Shown here piece by piece: positions 51,459-59,299 of a DNA stretch of 64,000 nt. Under the pieces are notes generated by a model. It saw only the letters and a program-made list of their open reading frames with translations. It was not told where the DNA came from and ran no database searches. The stretch is from Mycolicibacterium vulneris (GTDB taxonomy: Bacteria > Actinomycetota > Actinomycetes > Mycobacteriales > Mycobacteriaceae), in NCBI RefSeq assembly GCF_002104765.1, contig NZ_NCXM01000028.1:1-64000 (forward strand), written 5' to 3'. The translations under genes were made by a program, and so were the position numbers. Within the stretch, counting starts at the first letter, position 1; the number at the start of each line of letters is the position of its first letter.

Positions 51459-52559
51459 ATGACCACGAGGGACAAGTACACCGAAGTGCCCGCGCCCTAC
51501 TCATGGGAGGTCCCCAGTGCCGGTGACGCGCGCTTTACCTGGGAGTACGACGACGGGCGCGCCCGGCTGCTTTCCCTCTACCAAAAGGGGAAGGACAAGC
51601 AGTGGGATGCCCAGTCGCGCATCGACTGGGCGCAAGACGTCGACCCGATGAACCCGGTCGGGCTGCCTGACGAGTTCCATCCGCTGTTCGGCAGTCCGAT
51701 GTGGGACTCCGCAGACGACGCACGTCGCGCCGAGATGCGCCAGCACTTCCAGGCCTGGCAGCTCTCGCAGTTCCTGCATGGGGAGCAGGGTGCGATGGTG
51801 TGCGCGGCCAAGATCGTCGAGGTCGTCCCGGACCTGGACGCGAAGTTCTACGCGGCCACCCAGACCATGGACGAGGCCCGGCACGTCGAGGCGTTCTCGC
51901 GGTTCCTGCAGGACAAGGTCGACGTGGTCTACCCGATCAACAAGCACCTGACCGCATTGCTCGACGACACATTGCGCGACTCGCGCTGGGACATGCCCTA
52001 CCTGGGCATGCAAGTCCTCATCGAAGGGCTGGCGCTCGCCGCCTTCGGGGTGCTGCGTGACATGTCGGCGCCGGGCTCACTGGCCAAGTCCGTGCTGGCT
52101 TATGTCATGCAGGACGAGGCCAGGCATGTCGCGTTCGGCCGAATCTCGCTGAAGGACTATTACTCCGCACTGACCGAGGCCGAGCGGGACGAGCGCGAAG
52201 AGTTCGTCGTGGACGACTGTTACCTGATGCGCGACCGGTTCCGCGGCGAGGAGGTCTTCGAGACCCTGGGCATGGACGTCAAAGCGTGTGCCGAGTGGGT
52301 CGACACGTCGCCGCTGATGATCCAGTTCCGCTCGCACCTGTTCAGCCGGATCGTGCCGATCGTCAAGGACATCGGGTTGTGGGGCGACAAGGTGCAGGGG
52401 GCCTTCAGGGACATGGGTGTGCTCGACATGGCCGGCTCCGACATCGAGGCGTTGATGAAGGCCGACGAGGATCAGGCCGCCGCGCTGGACCAGGCACACG
52501 CCGAGATGGCCGCCCGAGCCGTCGAGGTGGACGAGGTGATCGCGGCGGGCGCGAGCTGA
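51459..52559 (+). CDS. Ferritin-like diiron oxygenase-like protein
   Basis: A 366-residue four-helix-bundle protein with a full diiron ligand set: E109 (HGEQGA), E139 and H142 (DEARHVEAF), E189 (IEGLAL), E220 and H223 (DEARHVAF). Two E-x-x-H motifs with separate Glu ligands match the R2/AurF/ferritin-like superfamily, which uses O2 at a diiron site. The length fits oxygenases better than iron-storage proteins. The substrate is unknown. It starts a block (to 55.5 kb) that M. tuberculosis lacks between groEL1 and whiB3. It is convergent with the TetR gene, 11 bp away. Confidence 0.83.
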   Translation: MTTRDKYTEVPAPYSWEVPSAGDARFTWEYDDGRARLLSLYQKGKDKQWDAQSRIDWAQDVDPMNPVGLPDEFHPLFGSPMWDSADDARRAEMRQHFQAWQLSQFLHGEQGAMVCAAKIVEVVPDLDAKFYAATQTMDEARHVEAFSRFLQDKVDVVYPINKHLTALLDDTLRDSRWDMPYLGMQVLIEGLALAAFGVLRDMSAPGSLAKSVLAYVMQDEARHVAFGRISLKDYYSALTEAERDEREEFVVDDCYLMRDRFRGEEVFETLGMDVKACAEWVDTSPLMIQFRSHLFSRIVPIVKDIGLWGDKVQGAFRDMGVLDMAGSDIEALMKADEDQAAALDQAHAEMAARAVEVDEVIAAGAS

Positions 52560-52570
52560 TCCAGGGGAAA

Positions 52571-53362
52571 TTACGTCGCGACGGCGCGGACGAACGCATC
52601 GGCGAGAACTTCTGTGGCGGTGTCGATTTCGGGCAGCGGCCACGCGACGACATTCGGCAAAACCGGTCGGGTCAGCAGGTGGATCATGATGGGTCCCAGG
52701 AGTAGCTGGGCCAGTAGCGGCATGGGCAACTCGCGGATGCGTCCGGCACGGATCTCGGCTTCGAACCAGCGACCGAGCACGCCGAGCATGCGCGGGGCGC
52801 CGTAGGCCGCCAGCGATTGCACGGCGGGACTTGTCGGCCGTGCGAAGGCCTCGGCGAATATCGCTGGGGCGACGCGGGGTTCGCGGCTCAGCGCGTTCGC
52901 CACGGTCCGGTAGAACCCCCGCACCGTTTCGGGCAGCTCACCGTCGGCACCCGCGAGGTATTCCTCGATGTCGCGGACCGGGCTGTGCTGCTCGAAGACC
53001 GCTCGCATCAACTCGTCGCGCCCGCCGAACACCGCGTGCAAGCTGTAGACCGAGCAATGTGCCCGAGCGGCAACGGCTTCCAATGTTGCTGCGGCAAGGC
53101 CGGATTCGCCGATCAACGACGCGGCGGCGGCCACGGCACGGATGCGGACGGGGGGCAGGCCGCCGGGGTCGACTCCGGCGGCGCGGATGGCCTCGTTCAG
53201 GGCGGTGCGTGAGCCGCCGAAGCGGCGCAACAGGGTGCTTCGCGAGATCCCGGCCTCGGTGGCGATCCTGGCGACGGAAACGTCGGCCACGTCCTTGCCC
53301 AGCTTTTCCGCGGCGCGCAGTGCGGCCTCCACCACCTGGGGCGGCGACACCTGCCGAGCCAT
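52571..53362 (-). CDS. TetR-family regulator with two HTH domains
   Basis: 263 residues from ATG 53362 (MARQVSPPQVVEAALRAAEK). A first TetR-type HTH lies at about residues 25-55 (VARIATEAGISRSTLLRRFGG). A second similar one lies at about 80-125 (AATLEAVAARAHCSVYSLHAVFGGRDEL). The remaining C-terminal part is the ligand/dimer domain. It is divergent from the flavin monooxygenase gene with a 77-bp gap, which probably holds their shared operator. An upstream extension to 53425 has no support. Confidence 0.83.
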   Translation of the reverse strand: MARQVSPPQVVEAALRAAEKLGKDVADVSVARIATEAGISRSTLLRRFGGSRTALNEAIRAAGVDPGGLPPVRIRAVAAAASLIGESGLAAATLEAVAARAHCSVYSLHAVFGGRDELMRAVFEQHSPVRDIEEYLAGADGELPETVRGFYRTVANALSREPRVAPAIFAEAFARPTSPAVQSLAAYGAPRMLGVLGRWFEAEIRAGRIRELPMPLLAQLLLGPIMIHLLTRPVLPNVVAWPLPEIDTATEVLADAFVRAVAT

Positions 53363-53439
53363 ACCGCCCCCTCCACCGCTATGAACGTTACTTGATGTAG
53401 CCTGCAATTCTATTCCACACTCCATGAGGAGTCGCGACC

Positions 53440-54648
53440 ATGACGCAAGTGATGGAGACCCAGGTGTGCGTTGCCGGCGGCGGGCCGGCCGGCATGGTGC
53501 ACGCCCTCCTGCTCGCCCGGGCCGGAATCCGGGTCGTCGTCCTGGAAAAGCACAACGACTTCCTGCGCGACTTCCGCGGTGACACCGTGCACCCGACCAC
53601 CCTGCGGATCATGGACGAGCTGGGGTTTATCGACGAGTTCCTGCGGTTGCCGCACACCAAGATCGACCGCGTCGCCTTCGACACCGACGGCTCGATTCGC
53701 ACCTTCGGCAACTTCAAGGTCCTCAAGTGGCTCGGTTTCAGGCAGCCCTATATCGCCATGATGCCGCAGTGGGACTTTCTCGACTTCATAGCCGAAAAGG
53801 CGTCTGCCTACCCCGAATTCACCCTGGTCCGCAATGCGGAGGTCACCGACCTGGTATTCGACGGCGACCGGGTGACCGGGGTGCGCACGCCGAATCTGGA
53901 GGTGCGTGCCGAGCTGGTGGTAGCCGCGGACGGACGCAAGTCGGCGGTGCGCGCGGCGGCGGGGCTGCAGATCGCCGCGGCGCACTCGCCGATGGACGTG
54001 CTGTGGTTCCGGTTGAAGTGGCGCCCCGGTGACCCTCAGGAATTGTTCGGCGTGGCCCGTAAAGGCCTGATGATGGTCATGATCTACCGGGGCGACTATT
54101 GGCAAGTCGCCTATCTGATGCCAAAGGGCTCGAATCCCCGCGGCGGATCACTGGAGGAGTTCAAGGAGCGGATGGTCACCGCGCAGCCGCGGCTGCGCGA
54201 GCATGTCGATGACCTGAGCTCGTGGGACGACACCAGCGAGCTCGACGTGCGAGTGGACCGGCTCGAGGCGTGGTGGCGTACCGGGTTGCTGTGCATCGGC
54301 GATGCCGCGCATGCCATGTCGCCGGCCGGCGGCGTCGGAATCAACCTCGCCGTCGCCGATGCGGTGGCCGCGGCCAACATCTTGTGCGCTCCGCTTCGCG
54401 GTGGTCGGCTGACCGACAAAGATCTCGCCAGGGTGCAGCGGCGACGCGAACTGCCCACCCGTATCGTCCAGGCTTTTCAGGTGCTCGTGCAGGACAATGT
54501 GGTCGCTCCCAATCTGAACGGTGACTTGTCCCCGATTCGCGTGCCGAAGATCGTGGGATTCGGTCCACTGCAAGCGATTCCGCCGATTTTGGTCGGTCGC
54601 GGTTTCCGTCCGGAGCATGTCCGTACGCCCGACGTGCACGCCGTCTAG
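53440..54648 (+). CDS. FAD-dependent monooxygenase (PHBH/UbiH class)
   Basis: A 402-residue flavoprotein. An N-terminal Rossmann motif (VAGGGPAGMVHALLLARAG), a DG motif (VVAADGRKSAVR) and the FAD ribityl motif (GDAAHAMSPAGGVGINLAVADA, near 286) define the class A flavin monooxygenases. These hydroxylate aromatic or polyketide-like substrates with NAD(P)H and O2. It is divergent from the double-HTH regulator, which is the likely controller. The substrate is unknown. Confidence 0.87.
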   Translation: MTQVMETQVCVAGGGPAGMVHALLLARAGIRVVVLEKHNDFLRDFRGDTVHPTTLRIMDELGFIDEFLRLPHTKIDRVAFDTDGSIRTFGNFKVLKWLGFRQPYIAMMPQWDFLDFIAEKASAYPEFTLVRNAEVTDLVFDGDRVTGVRTPNLEVRAELVVAADGRKSAVRAAAGLQIAAAHSPMDVLWFRLKWRPGDPQELFGVARKGLMMVMIYRGDYWQVAYLMPKGSNPRGGSLEEFKERMVTAQPRLREHVDDLSSWDDTSELDVRVDRLEAWWRTGLLCIGDAAHAMSPAGGVGINLAVADAVAAANILCAPLRGGRLTDKDLARVQRRRELPTRIVQAFQVLVQDNVVAPNLNGDLSPIRVPKIVGFGPLQAIPPILVGRGFRPEHVRTPDVHAV

Positions 54649-54655
54649 TGGGGTG

Positions 54656-55057
54656 TCATAGCCCGATGATGACGATGACCACGCCGGCGATCGACGCCAC
54701 TGCGAGCGACAGCAACAGAAAGCTGACGATCCACTCCTTTGGCGCTGAGGCCTCGTGGTCGCCCGCCGCGATCGGCGCTAGTTTGCGGCCGGCGCCCCAT
54801 GCCGCCGCGAGCAGGGTTGCCAGCCAGTTCGTGTAGGCGGCGTACACGATCAGCACCGCCGCCGTGACTGCCCACGCGTGGGGCAGGTGGATGTGCGGCC
54901 AGAGCAGGCCGAGCAGCACGAGGAACATGCCGTTGAGGACGGCTTCGAGGTGACTCGACAGCCCCATGCGCGGGTTCTTGAGCGCGGCGACGGCGAACCC
55001 GGTGAGCAGTCCGAGCAGGAACAGGACCAGCCCGAGCGTGAACAGCAGTGTCTGCAT
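54656..55057 (-). CDS. Small four-helix membrane protein, possibly hydroxylaminobenzene-mutase-like
   Basis: A 133-residue hydrophobic protein with four helices (about 5-25, 40-56, 62-85, 110-132) and a conserved-looking loop KNPRMGLSSHLEAVLNG. That loop resembles my memory of the HabA/HabB hydroxylaminobenzene mutase family. The assignment is weak. It is convergent with the monooxygenase gene (7-bp gap). A family search would decide. Confidence 0.6.
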   Translation of the reverse strand: MQTLLFTLGLVLFLLGLLTGFAVAALKNPRMGLSSHLEAVLNGMFLVLLGLLWPHIHLPHAWAVTAAVLIVYAAYTNWLATLLAAAWGAGRKLAPIAAGDHEASAPKEWIVSFLLLSLAVASIAGVVIVIIGL

Positions 55058-55111
55058 GCCAGCACCTTAAAGGCCTCTGGCCGCGGGCGCGTTTGATTGC
55101 CGGCGACGAAG

Positions 55112-55543
55112 ATGGCTCGCATGGGTAGGCCGATATTTTCTGTCACTCCCGGCTATGGCGACCATCAGCTGCGGAAGTTCCACTATTCACAAGTCGTGAG
55201 GTACGGGGACCTAGTAGAGACCGCCGGTCAAGGCGGTTGGGACGAGCACTGGCGCTATCCCGAGTCAGTGCGCGACCAAGTCGTTCAGGCCTTCGACAAT
55301 GTCGAACGGACATTGGCGACAGCCGGAGCCTCCTGGCGCGACGTGGTGCACGTGCACTCCTACCACCTGCCGGACGCGGACGGCCAGATCGGGTCCGAGC
55401 ACCTGGACACCATGGTCGAACAGTTCCGTCGGCGCATGGGCGACCGCGCGCCCTTGTGGACATGCATCGGCGTCGCCGCTTTGGCGAGTCCGAAGATGCG
55501 CGTCGAGATTCAAGCCACCGCCATCCTTGCGGACCAAGACTGA
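55112..55543 (+). CDS. RidA-family protein
   Basis: About 143 residues from ATG 55112 (MARMGRPIFSVTPGYGDHQ). ATG 55121 and TTG 55097 are alternatives, and no clear ribosome-binding site decides. VETAGQGGWDEHW, AFDNVERTLATAGASWRDVVHVHSYHL and MRVEIQATAIL fit the YjgF/YER057c/UK114 fold. Members deaminate reactive enamines or act as specific hydrolases. Its company suggests clean-up or hydrolysis of a product of the nearby oxygenases, which is an inference. Confidence 0.8.
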   Translation: MARMGRPIFSVTPGYGDHQLRKFHYSQVVRYGDLVETAGQGGWDEHWRYPESVRDQVVQAFDNVERTLATAGASWRDVVHVHSYHLPDADGQIGSEHLDTMVEQFRRRMGDRAPLWTCIGVAALASPKMRVEIQATAILADQD

Positions 55544-55574
55544 GCGGAGTGGTCGACGAGGTCGTCGACGAGGA

Positions 55575-55775
55575 CGCCGCGATCACACCGCAGGCCAACC
55601 GCTTGCCGGACTCTGCCGTGGGGGCGGTGCTGCCCAGATTGTCCGCGGTCTGGTGGATGATCAGCGCGGTGCCCGAGCTGTTCCTCAGGTCGGCGGAGGT
55701 GAACGCATTACTGGTGGTGACCAGTTTCGCGGAGCCGTCGGAGCGCACCTGCAAGGCAGTCAGGTCGCCCTTCGG
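55575..55775 (-). pseudogene. 3' fragment of a Cu/Zn superoxide dismutase gene (sodC)
   Basis: On the minus strand about 65 codons read GDLTALQVRSDGSAKLVTTS and continue to GKRLACGVIAAS. This matches the C-terminal part of mycobacterial SodC as I remember it (GDLPPLQVRSDGSASLVTTT, ending GKRVACGVIGSG). The signal peptide and the copper-site histidine region are missing. The frame has no start codon here and no stop at the expected end, running on antisense to the RidA gene. A short internal deletion relative to SodC is also visible (near TADNLGSTAP). It looks like a decayed remnant cut off beside whiB3. Confidence 0.78.
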
Positions 55776-55798
55776 CGGCCGTTGGGCCGTAAGCGTTC

Positions 55799-56107
55799 TC
55801 AGGCCGAGCGGCGGATGGTGCGACCGCGCCCGATGTCGCCCTTGAGCAGCAGGTCGCGTTCGGACTCCGACAGACCGCCCCAAACCCCGTAGGGCTCACC
55901 GACTTCGAGGGCGTGCGAGCGGCACTCCTGGATCACCGGGCACTTCCGGCACATTTCCTTCGCGCGCTGCTCGCGTTGCATGCGGGCCCGGCCGCGCTCA
56001 CCGTCGGGGTGGAAGAACATCGATGAGTCAACGCCGCGGCACAAGCCCTGCAGTTGCCAATTCCAGATGTCGGCGTTGGGTCCAGGTAGCTGTTCCGGCT
56101 GTGGCAT
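55799..56107 (-). CDS. whiB3: Redox-sensing iron-sulfur regulator WhiB3
   Basis: A 102-residue protein with the four [4Fe-4S] cysteines C23, C53, C56 and C62 and the GVWGG turn (EPYGVWGGLSESERD). It is nearly identical to M. tuberculosis WhiB3 (Rv3416), which senses redox and NO and controls lipid synthesis with SigA. The opposite orientation to groEL1 agrees with M. tuberculosis. A 359-bp regulatory gap lies upstream. Confidence 0.96.
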   Translation of the reverse strand: MPQPEQLPGPNADIWNWQLQGLCRGVDSSMFFHPDGERGRARMQREQRAKEMCRKCPVIQECRSHALEVGEPYGVWGGLSESERDLLLKGDIGRGRTIRRSA

Positions 56108-56466
56108 TGGTTCGTTCCCTCTCTGTACCGCTCGCTCGAGGTCAGGTTCGTGAAAGCGGTTGGGTGCAACTTAAATTAAGTGGAGTGGGGTCACCGATGA
56201 CTACCCGTCATGCGTAGACGTTAGGGCGGACGGTGAATTTCCGTCAATAGGCACTTAGCCCGGCAAAGTATGTGCGCTATGGAGCAGAATTAACTTTGCG
56301 TTCACCTCGAAGGAAATGGTGAAGCCCATGCCGTGCTACCAGGCAGTTGACCGAAACGAGATTTCCCAGCTCAGCGCCGGGGAGGGGGATAAGGCGACTT
56401 TATCCATGGGCTATAGTGATTAACGGTTCGGTAACATGAAGACCACAAACTGTTTACTACATCATT
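56108..56466. promoter_or_regulatory. Divergent regulatory region between whiB3 and the Rv3415c-like gene
   Basis: 359 bp with lower GC and no gene. Seen in it: a small inverted repeat GGATAA/TTATCC near 56387-56406, and a TATAGT hexamer near 56411 that could be a -10 for the rightward gene. The long whiB3 leader suggests several regulatory inputs. I see no confident operator. Confidence 0.4.
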
Positions 56467-57291
56467 GTGATTGAAACTCGTCACACTTCCTTGATTGGGC
56501 GGCGGTTGGCCGACGTCGCCTTCGGGGGTCTGCCCGGCAGCTGGCCGCTGCCGTCGGCGACGACACCGACCCAGCTGTGGCTGCGCGCCGTCGCGGCCGG
56601 GGGACAGGGTCGCTACGGCGCCGCCTTCCGCGACCTCGCGGTGCTGCGGCGCAGCGCGCCGGCCGGGCGGCTGGTGTCGTTGGGCATGAGCACCCACGGG
56701 TCGTTCCTGCGCCAACTCGGTTGGCACAGCGTGGCCCGAGGCTGGGACGGGCGCGCCCTGGCGCTGGCCGGCGACGACCCCGAGGCTCGCGCCGACGCCC
56801 TCATCGGGCTGGCCGCCGACGCGTTGGGCGTCGGGCGCTTCGCGGCCGCGGCGGCGCTGCTGGAGCGCACCGATCCGCTGCTGGCGTCGCCGAAATCCGC
56901 GGTGCCCGACCGGCTGCTGGTGCGCCGGCGCTGGGTGGCCGCCGAGCTCGCGATGGCCCGCGGCGACGGCGCCGCCGCCGTCCGGCACGCCGGAGAAGGC
57001 GTCGAGCTGGCGGCGGCCATGACCGTCGCGTCGCCGCGGCACCGGGTCAAAAGCGACGTGGTGCTGGCCGCCGCGCTGTGCTGCGCGGGCAACCTCGAGC
57101 GCGCCCGCACGGTCGCCGACGCCGCGCTGGCGACCACCGGCGAATTAGGGCTGCTACCACTTCGTTGGGCGCTGGCCTGCTTGCTGATCGATATCGAAAG
57201 TGTCACGTTTCCAGCACATCAGCTGCACGAAATCCGAGATGTCTGCGCAGGCCAGGTGCGGCGCGCCGGTGGAACGTGGCGTTCCGCTTAA
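56467..57291 (+). CDS. TPR-like helical protein, unknown function (Rv3415c-like)
   Basis: 274 residues from GTG 56467 (MIETRHTSLIGRRLADVAFGG). Regular Ala/Leu-rich helical pairs (about residues 35-250, such as AALLERTDPLLA and AALCCAGNLERARTVADAAL) suggest a TPR-like solenoid. There is no signal peptide or enzymatic motif. It corresponds to Rv3415c. It precedes sigD by 72 bp, with the same strand order as in M. tuberculosis. Confidence 0.75.
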   Translation: MIETRHTSLIGRRLADVAFGGLPGSWPLPSATTPTQLWLRAVAAGGQGRYGAAFRDLAVLRRSAPAGRLVSLGMSTHGSFLRQLGWHSVARGWDGRALALAGDDPEARADALIGLAADALGVGRFAAAAALLERTDPLLASPKSAVPDRLLVRRRWVAAELAMARGDGAAAVRHAGEGVELAAAMTVASPRHRVKSDVVLAAALCCAGNLERARTVADAALATTGELGLLPLRWALACLLIDIESVTFPAHQLHEIRDVCAGQVRRAGGTWRSA

Positions 57292-57357
57292 AACGGCCCT
57301 CCGCCCGTTATTGTCATTTCGTTAGTTAGCCCGGTTGGCCCGCGATGTGTCCGCTTC

Positions 57358-57383
57358 GTAACGTTGGAGATATCACCGTCGAT
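57358..57383 (+). promoter_or_regulatory. SigD-type promoter sequence at the sigD start
   Basis: GTAACG (57358-57363), 16 bases, then CGAT (57380-57383). This agrees with my memory of the SigD consensus (GTAACGct and CGAT). It overlaps the proposed TTG start at 57364. If active, the transcript would begin near 57390 and translation would need a later start. It may instead be a chance match. Confidence 0.3.
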
Positions 57384-57960
57384 GACAATTCCAGCAGGGG
57401 AACGTCTCGACGCTGTGGTCGCCCAAGCCGTTACCGGAGACCACAACGCATTGAGGGAGGTGCTGGAGACCATCCGTCCGATCGTCGTGCGATATTGCCG
57501 AGCGCGTGTCGGCACCGTCGATCGGGGTGGCCTGTCAGCGGATGACGTGGCACAGGAGGTGTGCTTGGCGACTATCACGGCGCTGCCGCGTTATCGCGAT
57601 CGCGGGCGTCCCTTCCTGGCCTTCCTGTACGGCATAGCGGCCCACAAGGTCGCAGACGCCCACCGGGCCGCCGGACGCGACCTCGCCTATCCCACCGAAA
57701 CGATTCCCGACCGCTGGTCGAACGACGCTGGACCCGAACAGCTTGCGATTGAAGCCGATTCGGTGAGCCGGATGAGCGAACTGCTCGAGATCCTGCCCGC
57801 CAAGCAGCGCGAGATCCTGATCCTGCGCGTCGTCGTCGGGCTGTCCGCCGAGGAGACCGCGGCCGCGGTCGGCAGTACCACCGGGGCGGTCCGGGTCGCC
57901 CAGCACCGCGCGCTGTCGCGGCTGAAGTCCGAAATGATTGCGGCAGGTGACTGTGCCTGA
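57364..57960 (+). CDS. sigD: ECF sigma factor SigD
   Basis: A 198-residue ECF sigma factor. Sigma-2 spans about 25-100 (SADDVAQEVCLATITALPRYR) and sigma-4 about 135-190 (ILPAKQREILILRVVVGLSAEETAAAVGST). It is nearly identical to M. tuberculosis SigD (Rv3414c), a starvation-linked factor. I took TTG 57364 because EISPSMT aligns. ATG 57382 is the alternative. It overlaps its anti-sigma gene by 8 bp. Confidence 0.95.
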   Translation: MEISPSMTIPAGERLDAVVAQAVTGDHNALREVLETIRPIVVRYCRARVGTVDRGGLSADDVAQEVCLATITALPRYRDRGRPFLAFLYGIAAHKVADAHRAAGRDLAYPTETIPDRWSNDAGPEQLAIEADSVSRMSELLEILPAKQREILILRVVVGLSAEETAAAVGSTTGAVRVAQHRALSRLKSEMIAAGDCA

Positions 57961-58717
57961 ATCCCTGGATGAATTCGCCCGCACCGATCTGCTGCTCGAT
58001 GCGCTCGCCCAGCGCCGGCCGGTGGACGTCGAGGACCCCGACATCGATGTGCTGACCGGCCTGCTGGAGGACTGGCGCGACAACCTGAGGTGGCCGCCGG
58101 CCAGCGCGCTGGTGACCCCCGAAGAGGCGGTCAACGCGTTGCGCACCGGATTGGCCGAGCGCCGCCGCGGCAGCCATCGTGGCCTGGCCGTCGTCGGCTC
58201 GGTCGCCGCGGCGCTGATGGTGCTCAGTGGATTCGGTGCCATGGTGGTCGAGGCCCGGCCCGGCGGCACCCTGTACGGGCTGCACGCGATGTTCTTCGAC
58301 CAGCCCCAGGTGCACGGAAGCCAGGAGATGCTGGCCGCCAAGGCCGACCTGGCGAAGGTCCAGGAATCGATCGACCGGGGTCAATGGGACCAGGCCAAGA
58401 ATCAGCTGATCGAGGTGAGCAGCCTGGTGCAGTCGATCGACGACCCGGCCAGCAAACAAGACCTGATGAATCAGCTGAAGCTGTTGAACGCCAAGGTCGA
58501 TGCGCGCGACCCGAATGCCACGTTGCCGGTCGCTTCGCCGCCGGCGGCGCCACCCGGGCCGGCCACCGCGATCCCGGCGGCGCCGCCCGCCGCCTCGATC
58601 GCGCCGTCGAAGGACGCGACACCGGCGCCGCTCAGCCCGCCGAGCCCGTCAGTGGGCAAGCATCACCATCACGGCCAGACGCCACCCCCGGTGGCGCCGT
58701 TGACTCCGAATCAGTGA
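57953..58717 (+). CDS. rsdA: Anti-sigma-D factor RsdA
   Basis: 254 residues from GTG 57953 (MPESLDEFARTDLLLDALAQRRPV). GTG 57947 is equally possible. The cytoplasmic N-terminal domain (1-70) binds SigD. One transmembrane helix (about 75-97, VVGSVAAALMVLSGFGAMVV) leads to an extracytoplasmic domain and a long Pro/Ala-rich tail with a HHHH cluster. In M. tuberculosis (Rv3413c) release of SigD involves regulated proteolysis of RsdA. The tail is shorter here than in that protein. Confidence 0.9.
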   Translation: MPESLDEFARTDLLLDALAQRRPVDVEDPDIDVLTGLLEDWRDNLRWPPASALVTPEEAVNALRTGLAERRRGSHRGLAVVGSVAAALMVLSGFGAMVVEARPGGTLYGLHAMFFDQPQVHGSQEMLAAKADLAKVQESIDRGQWDQAKNQLIEVSSLVQSIDDPASKQDLMNQLKLLNAKVDARDPNATLPVASPPAAPPGPATAIPAAPPAASIAPSKDATPAPLSPPSPSVGKHHHHGQTPPPVAPLTPNQ

Positions 58718-58723
58718 GCCGAG

Positions 58724-59137
58724 TCAGTGCCGGCGGTGGAAACCGTCGGCGTCTGACGTCGCTTCGTTGAGCGAGGCGTCGGCGTAGCCCCGGCAGTAAT
58801 CCCACGTGACGTAGGCATCCGGCTCGGGGTCATAGGCGGGCTCGTGCGGACGCACGGTGCCGTCGATCAGCAGCTGCAGCAGGTTGGCGCGCAGCATGTC
58901 CCAGTCGTGGTAGTGATCCTGCTGACATTCGTCGCAGCACACCACGAGTCCGCGAATACCCTTATGCGCCAGCAGCGCTTCGTACACGGCCAGATCGGCA
59001 AGGTCGGCCTCGACGGCCATCCGCTCTTGCTGATCCAGGGGCTGGCCCGGCTCGACGGCTTCCAGTGCCGCCGACGGATCACAGGGGTCGTCGGCGAAAG
59101 GGTCGGGCGGCAAACCCGGTGGGAGGTGGTCGCGCAC
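58724..59137 (-). CDS. DUF5319-family protein (Rv3412-like)
   Basis: A 137-residue acidic protein from GTG 59137. A Pro/Asp-rich N-terminus (LPPDPFADDPCDPSAAL) is followed by a compact domain with CCDECQQDHYHDWDMLRANL, a cluster of Cys, His and Asp that could bind metal. It has no signal or membrane segment. It is conserved next to guaB2 in mycobacteria (Rv3412), function unknown. It converges on rsdA with a 6-bp gap. Confidence 0.85.
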   Translation of the reverse strand: MRDHLPPGLPPDPFADDPCDPSAALEAVEPGQPLDQQERMAVEADLADLAVYEALLAHKGIRGLVVCCDECQQDHYHDWDMLRANLLQLLIDGTVRPHEPAYDPEPDAYVTWDYCRGYADASLNEATSDADGFHRRH

Positions 59138-59299
59138 GCCCTCTAGCCTACGCAGCCCGCCCGGGATAACGCCAGCAGGGAGCCCGCCCCGCCATGCCGC
59201 GCCGTTTAGTGCGCGCGGCGCGCCCGAGCAAGCGAACGACAGCGAGAGGCGAGCCGATAGGATGGGTTTTTACGCCGCATCGTATGGAGGGCCCCACTG

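Noticed and set aside
55143..55883. A complete secreted SodC gene on the minus strand
   Set aside because: The frame is open, but its first 35 codons overlap whiB3 and carry no signal peptide, and the end runs antisense through the RidA gene. Only the middle third resembles SodC.
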